Source: Bacteroidota bacterium (lineage in GTDB: Bacteria; Bacteroidota; Ignavibacteria; Ignavibacteriales; Melioribacteraceae). Taken from it: 60,664 nucleotides of DNA. Shown piece after piece: positions 17,331 to 26,166 of this stretch (position 1 is its first letter; the number at the start of each line of letters is the position of its first letter). Under the pieces are notes generated by a model, which saw nothing but the letters and a program-made list of their open reading frames with translations, did no database searches and was not told where the DNA came from. Position numbers and translations under genes: made by a program. The stretch covers positions 1 to 60,664 of the forward strand of contig JAEXOD010000061.1 of assembly GCA_023447335.1 (NCBI GenBank), read 5' to 3'.

Positions 17331-17934
17331 TTTCTACTATCTCTTCAATTTGATTCATTAATAGTTTTCTTTTTTGTTCTTGAAAATCTGCGTCTTGCAT
17401 TATTTCTTCAATTTCTCGTGGTTTTGGCAAATCTGAAAGTTTGTTCAAACCAAAATAAATCAAGAAAGTATCGGTTGTAACATATAACAAAGGTCTTCCG
17501 ATAGTTTCTGCCCTTCCCTTAATCGTAATCAGATTTTTTTCAAGAAGTGTATTTATCATATAATCAGAGTTTACACCTCTAATTGCTTCTATTTCAGGTT
17601 TTGTAATAGGTTGCTTATATGCAATAATTGCTAAAGTTTCTAAAGCGGCTTGACTTAATCGTCTACTACTTTTTTCGGATGACAAATAACCTACATATTT
17701 AGCATATTCCGGTTTAGTTGCAAATAAGAAACCATTCGAAACTCTCAGTATATTAATCGAAATTTCAAAATTTTTATATCTCTCATTTAATGTATCAACT
17801 GCCGATTCAATCTCTTCTTCTTTTACTTCTTCTCCGTCTATTTCTTTAATTGCTTTTGCAATTTCGTTAGTTGTTAAAGGTTCTTCCGCAGAAAATATAA
17901 GGGCTTCAATTATGGGCAAGTATATGTTATCCAT
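17299..17934 (-). CDS. scpB: Segregation and condensation protein B
   Basis: Winged-helix dimer that bridges SMC heads with ScpA in the SMC-ScpAB condensin. Two winged-helix domains are visible; the family core ALETLAIIAYKQPITKPEIE is followed by IRGVNSDYMINTLLEK and then IGRPLLYVTT. The 211-residue protein has an acidic C-terminal tail (NETNQESESD). It overlaps scpA by 8 nt and the pseudouridine synthase by 32 nt, the usual scpA-scpB-rluB order. smc itself is not in the window. Confidence 0.95.
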   Translation of the reverse strand: MDNIYLPIIEALIFSAEEPLTTNEIAKAIKEIDGEEVKEEEIESAVDTLNERYKNFEISINILRVSNGFLFATKPEYAKYVGYLSSEKSSRRLSQAALETLAIIAYKQPITKPEIEAIRGVNSDYMINTLLEKNLITIKGRAETIGRPLLYVTTDTFLIYFGLNKLSDLPKPREIEEIMQDADFQEQKRKLLMNQIEEIVENETNQESESD

Positions 17935-18646
17935 CTGCTAAACCATAAATTATAAAATCATTAAAGTTTTGTGATTCTTTTAATCCTATTTTACCAGCTT
18001 TAATTAATTCAAGCAAAGCAATAAATGTTACAATTATTCTTATTTTTTCGTGCATTTCTTTCACAAGTTCAATAAAATTCAATTGTTTTGTGCTTTCTAC
18101 TTTTTTAAGAATAAAATCAATTTGCTCATCAATTGAAACGTTTAATTTTCTTATTTGATGAACTATCTCTTTAGGTTTTTCCATTAAAACCTGTTTAAAC
18201 GCTTTCATTAAATCGTATAAAGTAATATTTTTCAATAATTTTTGCATATCAGTAAATGTTTCTCGCTCATCGTAATCAAAATTGCCTCTGTAGGCTAATT
18301 TTCTTTGGTCTGATTCAAAAAAAGACAATTCTTCAGACATTTCTTTATAACGTTTGTACTCTAATAAAGCATTCACTAAATCTGCTCGCGGATCAATCTC
18401 TTCTCCTGTTTCATCCTTCTCTCTAGGTAAGAGCATCTTAACTTTTATTTGCATCAAAGTTGAAGCCATTAAAATAAAATCACCGGCAACTTCTAAATCT
18501 AATTGCTTAATTAAAGCAATATACTCCATAAAATCTTTTGTAATTTTAGAAATCGGAATGTCATAAATATCTAATTCGTCTCTTTTTATAAAAAATAACA
18601 AAAGATCTAAGGGACCTTCAAAGTGGGGTAAAATTATTTTATACAA
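17927..18646 (-). CDS. scpA: Segregation and condensation protein A
   Basis: Kleisin subunit of the SMC condensin complex. The N-terminus MYKIILPHFEGPLDLLLFFI is the diagnostic ScpA start. A middle acidic linker and a C-terminal winged helix (about 185-239, FIALLELIKAGKIGLKES) follow. The start codon is TTG at 18646, directly after the trpS stop (TAATTG); no ATG is available, and the N-terminal match makes this start very likely. The 239-residue length is normal. Tightly coupled with trpS upstream and scpB downstream. Confidence 0.95.
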   Translation of the reverse strand: MYKIILPHFEGPLDLLLFFIKRDELDIYDIPISKITKDFMEYIALIKQLDLEVAGDFILMASTLMQIKVKMLLPREKDETGEEIDPRADLVNALLEYKRYKEMSEELSFFESDQRKLAYRGNFDYDERETFTDMQKLLKNITLYDLMKAFKQVLMEKPKEIVHQIRKLNVSIDEQIDFILKKVESTKQLNFIELVKEMHEKIRIIVTFIALLELIKAGKIGLKESQNFNDFIIYGLADG

Positions 18647-19627
18647 TTACCCTATTCCCATATTTTTTCTGACTTCAGACATCGTGATATTAGCAACAAG
18701 TTTTGCTTGTTTTTCTCCTTGCGAAATTATATCTTTAACTCTATCAATATCTTTTTCAAGTTCAAATCTCCTCTCTAATATAGGAGCTAGGAATTCATTC
18801 ATCTTTCCGGCACACTTAAGCTTACAATCTACACACCCTAATGCTCCAGAACGACATCCGTTTTCTATTTCCGAAATAATTTCCGGATTAAATCTTTGTT
18901 GGTAATTAAATATCAAACAAACTTCAGGATGCCCAGGATCATTTTTTCTTAGCTTTGCAGGATCTGTTTTAGCTTTTTTTAGTTTTGATATTACTTCTTC
19001 CGGTTTATCACTGAGTAAAATTGTATTATTAAGTGATTTGCTCATTTTAGCATTACCGTCTAATCCCATCAATCTTGAAAACTTTGTTAAAACCGGTTCA
19101 GGTTCAGGAAAAGTAATGCCATATTGATTATTGAATCTTCGTGCTATTTCTCGAGTAATTTCTACATGAGGAACTTGATCATCACCAACCGGAACGGCTG
19201 CACCCTTATATAAAAGTATATCGGCAGCTTGTAAGACAGGATAACCTAAATGACCGAATGTTACATTTTCTAAATCTAAATCCCTTACTTGATCTTTTAA
19301 TGTCGGGTTTCTTTCAAGCCTTGCTGAAGTAATCAACATAGAAAAAATCAAGAACAACTCTGCATGTTCTTTTATTGCAGATTGACGGAATATAGGACTT
19401 TTTTTAGGATCTAATCCGGCAGCAAGCCAATCAATTACCATTTCTATAGTATTTTTATATACTTCTGAACAATCTAAAGAAGTAGTTAAAACATGATAAT
19501 CAGCTATCAAGTGAAAGCTTTCATACTCATCTTGTAGTTTTATCCAATTTTCAAGAGCACCTACATAGTGACCGATATGCAATTTACCTGTAGGTCTCAT
19601 ACCGCTTAAAATTCGTTTTTTAGCCAT
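18647..19627 (-). CDS. trpS: Tryptophanyl-tRNA synthetase with iron-sulfur type cysteine motif
   Basis: Class I synthetase charging tRNA-Trp. It shows the HIGH motif at 17-20 (KLHIGHYVGAL) and KMSKS at 194-198. In the C-terminal part, C237, C258, C265 and C268 are spaced C-x20-C-x6-C-x2-C. This closely matches the [4Fe-4S] binding pattern known in Thermotoga maritima TrpRS (x22, x6, x2), where the cluster sits near the anticodon-binding region. A fifth cysteine (C272) follows. The 326-residue length is normal. scpA begins immediately after its stop. Presence of a bound cluster is inferred from the motif only. Confidence 0.95.
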   Translation of the reverse strand: MAKKRILSGMRPTGKLHIGHYVGALENWIKLQDEYESFHLIADYHVLTTSLDCSEVYKNTIEMVIDWLAAGLDPKKSPIFRQSAIKEHAELFLIFSMLITSARLERNPTLKDQVRDLDLENVTFGHLGYPVLQAADILLYKGAAVPVGDDQVPHVEITREIARRFNNQYGITFPEPEPVLTKFSRLMGLDGNAKMSKSLNNTILLSDKPEEVISKLKKAKTDPAKLRKNDPGHPEVCLIFNYQQRFNPEIISEIENGCRSGALGCVDCKLKCAGKMNEFLAPILERRFELEKDIDRVKDIISQGEKQAKLVANITMSEVRKNMGIG

Positions 19628-19746
19628 AGTTCACAAAATTATTTTTAAATAAACTTAAATTTAACAAATTTTTATGATTCTTGTAAGTCTATTTAGTAAT
19701 TAATTTTGAATATTGTAAAAAAGACAAAAAAAAGTTGAATAATTTA

Positions 19747-20271
19747 TTATCTAACAAATAAATAGGGTTTCCATTGTTCACTTACTCGTCCGCAACTATT
19801 AATTAAAAAAGTTAAATGAGTAGGTTTAAATGGTTTTATATTTAACTTCATCAAGGCTTCTTCAGGAGTTCTATCCCCTTTTTTATTGTTACACTTTATG
19901 CAAGCTGTTACTAAATTTTCCCAATCATCCAATCCACCTCGGGATTTTGGTTTTATATGATCAATTGTTAATTGCAAATCACTTCTTCCGCAATATGCAC
20001 ATTTATAATTGTCTCTTCGCAGTACGTTTTTTCTGGTTAAATAAACTTTTTTATAGGGTCTTTGAACAAAATAATTTAATTTTATGATACTAGGTAAAGG
20101 ATAACCTTTGTTTGTAGAAATAATTGATTTTTTATCATTAGGAGCTAACATTACGGCTTTGTTCAGAATTATTAGAATTAAAGCTTTTTTAGCCGAACAA
20201 ATTGATAACGGCTCAAATGTTTGATTAAGAACTAACACCTTGGCATTAAGTGCGTTCCCGTTAATATTCAT
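19747..20271 (-). CDS. HNH endonuclease domain protein
   Basis: A 174-residue protein with an HNH nuclease domain: zinc-binding C91-x2-C94 (CAYCGRSD), the DH pair D104-H105 (TIDHIKPKSRGG), N119 (ENLV) and C124-x2-C127 with the following N (CIKCNNKKGD). The N-terminal 70 residues contain a conserved LNQTFEPLSICSAKKALILI segment. This is the widespread COG1403-like stand-alone HNH protein found in many free-living bacteria, not an intron-borne enzyme. Its role is unclear; DNA repair or nucleic acid processing has been suggested. It lies 26 bp after mnmA and 119 bp upstream of trpS. Confidence 0.85.
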   Translation of the reverse strand: MNINGNALNAKVLVLNQTFEPLSICSAKKALILIILNKAVMLAPNDKKSIISTNKGYPLPSIIKLNYFVQRPYKKVYLTRKNVLRRDNYKCAYCGRSDLQLTIDHIKPKSRGGLDDWENLVTACIKCNNKKGDRTPEEALMKLNIKPFKPTHLTFLINSCGRVSEQWKPYLFVR

Positions 20272-20297
20272 TTTTTCGAAGATTTACCTCTATATTT

Positions 20298-21398
20298 TTA
20301 TGTTTTGTTTTTAATTAATCCGCCGGCAAGCACATATCCTTCTTTATCATATACAACTAAAGACTGACCGGGAGTAATTGAAAGCTTGGGTTCCATAAAT
20401 TCTAAGATGACTTCGCTTTTAGTACTTTTTGTAACTTTTGCTTCGGTAACTACATCTTTATATCTGATTTTTGCAAAAACAGGGTTTTCTAAATTTAATA
20501 AGTTAACGCTTACATAATTTATATCTTCTGCAGCAACAGAGAAACTAAGCAAATCTTCTTTATCGCCAACAAAAATTTTGTTGTTTTTAAAATCAATTTC
20601 TGTAACATAAGCAGGTTTACCGAATGTAACTCCCAATCCTTTTCTCTGTCCGATAGTATAAAACGGAATACCTTTATGTTTACCTACAACTTTTCCTTTA
20701 TATACCAAATCACCTTCTATAATTTGGTTAACAATTTCCGGTGATCTTTCATTTAAAAAACGATGATAATCATTATCTGCAACAAAACAAATTTCTTGGC
20801 TATCCGGTTTTTTTGCAGTTCTTAATCCGTACTTATCTGCTAATTTTCGAACTTCATCTTTGGTCAAATCAGATAAAGGGAAAATAGTTCTGCTTAAACT
20901 TTCTTGAGTTAAACCCCATAAAGCATAAGATTGATCTTTGTTTTTATCTAATCCAGATTTTAATTTATATCTTTTAGATGATTCATCAAAAATAACACTT
21001 GCATAGTGTCCTGTTGCAACATATTTTGCATCCAGACTATCAGCTTTTAATAATAATTCTTCCCATTTAATTTTTCTATTACATATAACACAAGGATTAG
21101 GGGTTCTACCCTTTAAGTATTCATCAACAAAGTTATCAATTACTTCTCGTTCAAAACTTTCCGTAAAATCAAAAGTATAATGCGGAATATTCAACTTATT
21201 GGCTACACTTTTAGCATCAAAAATAGCATCTAAAGAGCAACAACCGCTTTCATGTTTTGGAGCTCCTCCCACTTCCATGAAACCCCAAGTCTTCATGGTT
21301 ACCCCAATAACTTCATATCCTTGTTCAACAAGTAATGCAGCTGCTACAGAAGAATCTACACCTCCGCTCATGGCAATTATTACTCTGTTTTCGTTCAC
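20298..21398 (-). CDS. mnmA: tRNA 2-thiouridine synthase MnmA
   Basis: Thiolates U34 of tRNA-Lys, -Glu and -Gln. The PP-loop SGGVDSS lies at 11-17. The catalytic cysteine pair is C103 (NPCVICNRK) and C204 (SQEICFVAD), with the same relative spacing as in E. coli MnmA. C106 makes a C-x2-C, and there is a C53-C54 pair in ESGCCSLDA, as in the variant seen in several non-proteobacterial MnmAs. The C-terminal beta-barrel (about 295-366) ends with LSITPGQSLVVYD. The 366-residue length is normal. ATG start; it follows acpS by 37 bp. Confidence 0.96.
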   Translation of the reverse strand: MNENRVIIAMSGGVDSSVAAALLVEQGYEVIGVTMKTWGFMEVGGAPKHESGCCSLDAIFDAKSVANKLNIPHYTFDFTESFEREVIDNFVDEYLKGRTPNPCVICNRKIKWEELLLKADSLDAKYVATGHYASVIFDESSKRYKLKSGLDKNKDQSYALWGLTQESLSRTIFPLSDLTKDEVRKLADKYGLRTAKKPDSQEICFVADNDYHRFLNERSPEIVNQIIEGDLVYKGKVVGKHKGIPFYTIGQRKGLGVTFGKPAYVTEIDFKNNKIFVGDKEDLLSFSVAAEDINYVSVNLLNLENPVFAKIRYKDVVTEAKVTKSTKSEVILEFMEPKLSITPGQSLVVYDKEGYVLAGGLIKNKT

Positions 21399-21435
21399 TT
21401 TTTTCCTTTCTTTAAAAATAATAACAAAATAAAAC

Positions 21436-21816
21436 TTATTTTAGTTTATTAAAAAGAATAGCATAACTTACAACATAATTATCTGAATGACTTAGCGAAA
21501 TCTGCAATCCTTTATCATCACCTAAAAATTCACCCATCTTTCCGTAGATATTTGTTTTTGGCGTACCGTCAGGCTCGTTATAAATTTCCATATCCTGCCA
21601 GCTAAACCCATATAATTTACTAATAGAAAATGCTTTTATTATTGCCTCTTTTGCGGCAAAACGTGCGGCGTAATGTTGATACTTGTTTTTTTTTGATTCA
21701 CAATAATTTATTTCAGTTTTAGTAAAAATCTTATTAATAAAAATATCGCCGAACTTTTCAATACTCTTTTTGATTCTATCTATTTCGATTATATCAATTC
21801 CTACTCCGATAATCAT
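21436..21816 (-). CDS. acpS: Holo-[acyl-carrier-protein] synthase
   Basis: Transfers 4'-phosphopantetheine from CoA to acyl carrier protein. The family pattern is complete: GVGIDIIEIDRI at the start (Mg-binding D8), FTKTEINYCESK, and RFAAKEAIIKAF with the second metal ligand Glu; SLSHSDNYVVSYAI is the conserved C-terminal part. The 126-residue length is normal. It starts 1 bp after the gamma-glutamyltransferase stop, so the two are probably cotranscribed. Confidence 0.95.
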   Translation of the reverse strand: MIIGVGIDIIEIDRIKKSIEKFGDIFINKIFTKTEINYCESKKNKYQHYAARFAAKEAIIKAFSISKLYGFSWQDMEIYNEPDGTPKTNIYGKMGEFLGDDKGLQISLSHSDNYVVSYAILFNKLK

Positions 21817-21817
21817 G

Positions 21818-23500
21818 CTAATATCCTAAAGCTTTCCCAAATCCACGAGGATCTGTTGCACCGTAAAAAATCTTATTATTGAAATCAAACATTATTCCTT
21901 CAGCTCTTCCTAAAGATGTTTCTTCTCCTAAAACATGTCCTTTTTTAATTAAGTTATCTTTAACATCATTTAGAATTGAAAATTTTTCATATTCAATTTT
22001 ATCAGGATACCACTGATGATGTATCCTAGGAGCATCTATAGCTTCGCTGATATTCATTTTAAATTCAATAACGTTTAGTAATACTTGTAAAACTACTGTA
22101 ATAATTGTAGAGCCTCCGGGTGATCCTATTGAAAGAAATGGTTTCTCGTCTTTTAATACAATTGTTGGAGTCATAGAACTTAACATACGTTTTTCGGGTT
22201 GAATTGAATTTGCTTCGTTGCCTAATAACCCAAATTGATTTGGTTCTCCCGGTTTAGAACTAAAATCATCCATCTCATTATTCATTAAAAATCCGGCACC
22301 TTCTACTAATAATTTATTTCCGTATGACGAATTTAAAGTAACTGTTGCACTAACGACATACCCGTCTTTATCCATTACATTGTAATGAGTGGTTTCTTTA
22401 CTTTCCGAATCAATATACTTCTCCGGTAAAATTTCTTCAGATTTAGTTGCTGTATCTTTAATTTTACAAAAAATTTCTTTGGCATATGATTTAGAAAGGA
22501 GTTTTTCTTTAGGAACTTTAACAAAATCTTCATCACCCAAATATTGTGATCTATCTGCATAAACATATTTTAATGATTCAACAAGTTTATGATAATATTC
22601 GCTACTCCCCCATTCGTCATCATCTATTTTGAAATTTGATAAAATATTTAATATTTCATTTAGGGCAATACCTCCTGATGAAGGTGGAGGCATGGATATT
22701 ATCTTAAACCCTTTGTATTCACCTATAATAGGATTCCTAACAACGGGACTATATTTCAATAAATCATCTTTTGTAAAATATCCTTTATATTTATCAGACT
22801 GTTTAATTAATAACTCTGCAGTTTCCCCTTCATAAAAACCTTTAACTCCATACTGCTTAATTAGTTTTAGTGTTTTAGCTAAATCTTTTTGAACAAGAAC
22901 AAAGTCTTCTTTAATCTTTTCCCCTTTATCAGTAAAAATATTTTTTGAATATTCATTTTTACAAAAGGTTTCGTAATTAGTGTTTATTGAATTAGCTAAT
23001 CTATAGCCAACTTTAAAACCATTTTTAGCTAAATCAATTGCCGGTTGAATAACTTCACTTAATGAGAGTGTTCCAAATTTTTCAAGCGCATAAATTAACC
23101 CTGCTACCCAACCCGGAATACCGCTTGCAGTCATACCGGATTGGCTAAGTTTTTTATCGAATTTGCCATCTTTATCTAAAAACATATCTTTAAAAGATTT
23201 TAATGGCGCTTTTTCTCTAAAATCGATTGTTGTATTTTCGCCGTTTGGTAGATGAATTACAAAAAATCCACCACCTCCAATATTTCCGGCAGCAGGATAT
23301 GTTACGGCAAGTGCAAATCCTACCGCAACAGCAGCATCAATCGCATTACCACCATTTTTTAGTATCTCAACCCCTACTTCTGTAGCAAACGGACTAGCGG
23401 ATACAACCATTCCGTTTTTTCCTCTTTCCGGGTCAACTGCAGCATTTAGTCCAAATGTAAAAATTAATAATATGCAAAATATCCTAGAATAAATCGACAT
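21818..23500 (-). CDS. ggt: Gamma-glutamyltransferase
   Basis: Periplasmic autoprocessing Ntn-hydrolase that hydrolyses or transfers the gamma-glutamyl group of glutathione and related peptides. A signal peptide covers residues 1-20. The large subunit starts with RGKNGMVVSASPFATEVG, and autocleavage is expected before the catalytic Thr in the ETTHYNVMDKDG motif, as in E. coli TTHYSVVDKDG. The PGGSTIITVVLQ and SMTPTIVL blocks are conserved. The 560-residue length is normal. It overlaps the MCE gene by 17 nt and precedes acpS by 1 bp. Confidence 0.93.
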   Translation of the reverse strand: MSIYSRIFCILLIFTFGLNAAVDPERGKNGMVVSASPFATEVGVEILKNGGNAIDAAVAVGFALAVTYPAAGNIGGGGFFVIHLPNGENTTIDFREKAPLKSFKDMFLDKDGKFDKKLSQSGMTASGIPGWVAGLIYALEKFGTLSLSEVIQPAIDLAKNGFKVGYRLANSINTNYETFCKNEYSKNIFTDKGEKIKEDFVLVQKDLAKTLKLIKQYGVKGFYEGETAELLIKQSDKYKGYFTKDDLLKYSPVVRNPIIGEYKGFKIISMPPPSSGGIALNEILNILSNFKIDDDEWGSSEYYHKLVESLKYVYADRSQYLGDEDFVKVPKEKLLSKSYAKEIFCKIKDTATKSEEILPEKYIDSESKETTHYNVMDKDGYVVSATVTLNSSYGNKLLVEGAGFLMNNEMDDFSSKPGEPNQFGLLGNEANSIQPEKRMLSSMTPTIVLKDEKPFLSIGSPGGSTIITVVLQVLLNVIEFKMNISEAIDAPRIHHQWYPDKIEYEKFSILNDVKDNLIKKGHVLGEETSLGRAEGIMFDFNNKIFYGATDPRGFGKALGY

Positions 23501-24392
23501 TTAGTCCTTTTCCTTTCAACTGGTTATTCAATTCATCAATCAAAATATCTATCTTTTCAAGTGTACCAAGCAGTTTTTTATAGGTTGTTTCATCATACAT
23601 TAGTTTACCGATATTATTCTTTTGACCGGTAGTTTCATCGCTAATTTTATTTAGTTTGACAATTAGACTATCAGAATTTTTTAATAGTAAATTTAAATTT
23701 GAAATTGAATTACTGATTTCTTTTTCGTTACTATTTATAAAATTATTAGAATTTAAAACAAGCTTATTACTATTATCAAGCAATTCACCTATTTTTAATT
23801 TATTATCGGTTATTAATAAATTTATTTTTTGTAATAAGAGTTTTGCATCAATAACAGTAGTTTTTAAATTTGTTTTTAATTCCTTGTCTGTTAAAAAATC
23901 GTTAATATTATCTAAGGAAACTTTTACATCTTTAATTATACTTACTAATTCATCTTGAACGGAGCCCAGAGCAGCCATAGCAGTGGAAACATCTCCTGCA
24001 AATTTTCCAATCTGAATATCATTGAAATTCATTGATTCCGAAGAACTTCCGTTTGTAATTTCTACTTTTTTCCCTCCCATCAAATCTAGCATCATTATAC
24101 TAAAATCAGCGTCCTTGGTTAGTTCAATTTTTGAATCGAAAGTTAGGTTTACAAGAATGCTGTTTTTATCTAATTTTATATTTGTTACCAGTCCTTTTTT
24201 TACACCATTTACATAAACACCGTCACCAATATTTAATCCCGCTACCGAATTAAACTTTACTAACAAAGGTTTCGTCTCTGAGTAAAAAAAAGAATTTTTA
24301 GCCCAACCAATTATCCAGAGAGTTAATATAATTCCGAAAAACATTGTAATTCCAACTTTCAGCTCCGTCTTTCTATTATCTCTCATCTTCAT
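23484..24392 (-). CDS. MlaD/MCE family lipid transport protein
   Basis: A 302-residue protein with one N-terminal membrane helix (about 12-32) and an MCE domain (about 38-115: LLVKFNSVAGLNIGDGVYVNGVKKGLV). MCE proteins form hexameric rings that pass phospholipids between membranes. The C-terminal half is a long helical, Asn/Lys/Leu-rich coiled-coil stretch typical of MlaD-like subunits, ending LNNQLKGKGLNVDLF. The partner ATPase and permease (MlaE/MlaF-type) are not in the neighbourhood. It overlaps CNNM (17 nt) and ggt (17 nt) and is therefore translationally coupled to both. Confidence 0.88.
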   Translation of the reverse strand: MKMRDNRKTELKVGITMFFGIILTLWIIGWAKNSFFYSETKPLLVKFNSVAGLNIGDGVYVNGVKKGLVTNIKLDKNSILVNLTFDSKIELTKDADFSIMMLDLMGGKKVEITNGSSSESMNFNDIQIGKFAGDVSTAMAALGSVQDELVSIIKDVKVSLDNINDFLTDKELKTNLKTTVIDAKLLLQKINLLITDNKLKIGELLDNSNKLVLNSNNFINSNEKEISNSISNLNLLLKNSDSLIVKLNKISDETTGQKNNIGKLMYDETTYKKLLGTLEKIDILIDELNNQLKGKGLNVDLF

Positions 24393-25686
24393 TTTCCTTT
24401 AATTCGCTATTATCTAAAATTTTTATCAATATCTTGTTTATTCGTTTATTCTCAACTTCTTTAACGGTAAAATTTATACCGTTATAATCAAATGTTAAGC
24501 CTATTTCCGGAATTGTTCCTGTATGAGTAAAAATAAACCCACCTATTGTATCATAATCATCGTTCTCTGAAGAGAGGTCAATTTCAAGTAACTCATTTAT
24601 TTCTGAAATCGGTACTTTACCAAGAACTTCATATATGTTTTCTGATAATTTAGTTATTTCAGTTTCCTCTTTATCATACTCGTCTTTGATATCGCCAACA
24701 ATCTCTTCCAAAATATCTTCCAAAGAAACTAAACCTGCAGTTCCTCCATATTCATCTACAACAATTCCAACATGCATGTTTTTGCTTTGAAATTCATGCA
24801 TTAAGTCACTAATTATTTTTGATTCCGGAATAAACATCGGTTTTCTAGAAATTTTTACAAGTGAAATACTGTCTCTTAGTTTTTCATCTGTTAAAAAAGG
24901 TAACAAGTCTTTGGCATAAATTATGCCGATTATGTTATCTAAATTCCCTTCAAAAAGTGGTATACGGCTATGTCCGGATTCCGTTATTAATTCAATCAAT
25001 TCTTCAAATGAATTTTCTGTTGAAATTGCAGCCATATCAACTCTAGGAGTCATAACTTCACGTGCGGTCACACTCCTAAATGAAACTATTCCGTCAATTA
25101 ATTCCTGTTCTTCTTCTTCAATAGTGCCTGCTTCAACCCCTAGATTAGCTAAATCTGTAAATTCACTTCCTAACATTGCAGTTGAAGACTTATCGATTTT
25201 TAATTTTGAAGTAGCAATTTTAATTAATTCCGTAATTGTTTTGGATAGAGGGAATAATAGAATATTTACCCAATATAATGGAATAGCAACCAATTTTGAA
25301 AAAGTAAATGCAAATTTAGCAGCAACTACTTTTGGAAAAATTTCTCCAAAAATTAAAATAATTACTGTTAATGCTACAATTTGAATTGTGAGTACAATAT
25401 TTATATCAAATTTGTAAATATCGGCAAATTTAAATGCTAACCCTACAGAAATGAATGAAGCCCAAACATTTACAAGAGTATTTCCTATAAGTATTGTTAC
25501 TAAAAGATTTCTTGGGTTATCAAGTAAATAACCCAAGGCAGAACCTAAATATTTATTAACTTTTTTTATATCTTTTAGTTTTTTCTGGTCAAATGAGAAC
25601 AATGCAACTTCTGAACCTGAGAAAAAACCTGAAGCAAGTATTAATACTAGCAAGTATAATATTTCATAAAACGTTTCGGTATCCAA
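24376..25686 (-). CDS. CNNM/CorC-like membrane protein (DUF21-CBS-CorC_HlyC)
   Basis: A 436-residue hemolysin-like protein. The DUF21 transmembrane domain covers about 1-185 and includes SGFFSGSEVALFSFD. A paired CBS module follows (about 205-325: REVMTPRVDMAAI...VGIVVDEYGGTAGLVSLEDILEEIVGDI), then the CorC_HlyC domain (about 345-430). The family is linked to magnesium/cobalt export and ion homeostasis; it is not a true haemolysin. The start is TTG at 25686 with GAGGT about 12 nt upstream; an ATT or ATA start slightly upstream is possible, since a stop (TAA) lies three codons before. It overlaps the MCE gene. Confidence 0.9.
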   Translation of the reverse strand: MDTETFYEILYLLVLILASGFFSGSEVALFSFDQKKLKDIKKVNKYLGSALGYLLDNPRNLLVTILIGNTLVNVWASFISVGLAFKFADIYKFDINIVLTIQIVALTVIILIFGEIFPKVVAAKFAFTFSKLVAIPLYWVNILLFPLSKTITELIKIATSKLKIDKSSTAMLGSEFTDLANLGVEAGTIEEEEQELIDGIVSFRSVTAREVMTPRVDMAAISTENSFEELIELITESGHSRIPLFEGNLDNIIGIIYAKDLLPFLTDEKLRDSISLVKISRKPMFIPESKIISDLMHEFQSKNMHVGIVVDEYGGTAGLVSLEDILEEIVGDIKDEYDKEETEITKLSENIYEVLGKVPISEINELLEIDLSSENDDYDTIGGFIFTHTGTIPEIGLTFDYNGINFTVKEVENKRINKILIKILDNSELKENEDER

Positions 25687-25722
25687 AAAATTTAGTTACC
25701 TCAAATTGTTAAACATATCTAA

Positions 25723-26154
25723 TTAAAACGGTAAACCGTCATCATCTGATTTAGCATTATTCTGTAAATCAGTTTTATTACTATTATTCCGTTCATTTAT
25801 TGTTTCATATGAACCATCTGAATCTTTTGCATCAAGCGGTATTAATTTTTCTGTAATTACTTCCGTGTAATATTTTTTTATTCCGTCTTTATCAGTGTAT
25901 TCTCTAATCGATAAACGTCCTTCTATGTATACTTTTTTACCTTTTTTTAAAGTAGATTTGTAAAAATCTGATAGGTCGTAAGCAACAATATTAATCCAAG
26001 TTGTTTCATTTTGCCATTGGTCATCTTTCCCTTTGTAACTTCTTGAAACTGCTATAGAAAAATTTGAAACCGATAAATTGTTAGGAGTAAAACGAGTTTC
26101 TGCATCTCTTCCCAAATGTCCTATTAACATTACTTTGTTTAGTGAAAAAGCCAC
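25723..26154 (-). CDS. ssb: Single-stranded DNA-binding protein
   Basis: Coats single-stranded DNA and recruits repair partners. The OB-fold spans about 1-105 (MLIGHLGRDAETRFTPNNLSV, then ETTWINIVAYDL and GKKVYIEGRLSIREY). A short polar linker leads to the acidic tip DDDGLPF, the protein-interaction tail seen in SSB proteins. The 143-residue length is usual. It lies 12 bp after the T9SS gene and 36 bp upstream of the CNNM gene. It could be transcribed with either; no clear promoter seen. Confidence 0.95.
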   Translation of the reverse strand: MAFSLNKVMLIGHLGRDAETRFTPNNLSVSNFSIAVSRSYKGKDDQWQNETTWINIVAYDLSDFYKSTLKKGKKVYIEGRLSIREYTDKDGIKKYYTEVITEKLIPLDAKDSDGSYETINERNNSNKTDLQNNAKSDDDGLPF

Positions 26155-26166
26155 TATGCACCTCTA

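Noticed and set aside
19747..20271. HNH protein as a homing or defence nuclease
   Set aside because: It is a stand-alone family common in free-living bacteria, in a housekeeping operon, with no intron, intein or modification partner.
24923..25384. A 153-codon open frame antisense to the CNNM gene
   Set aside because: It mirrors the codon pattern of the real gene, has no ribosome binding site and no recognisable domain.
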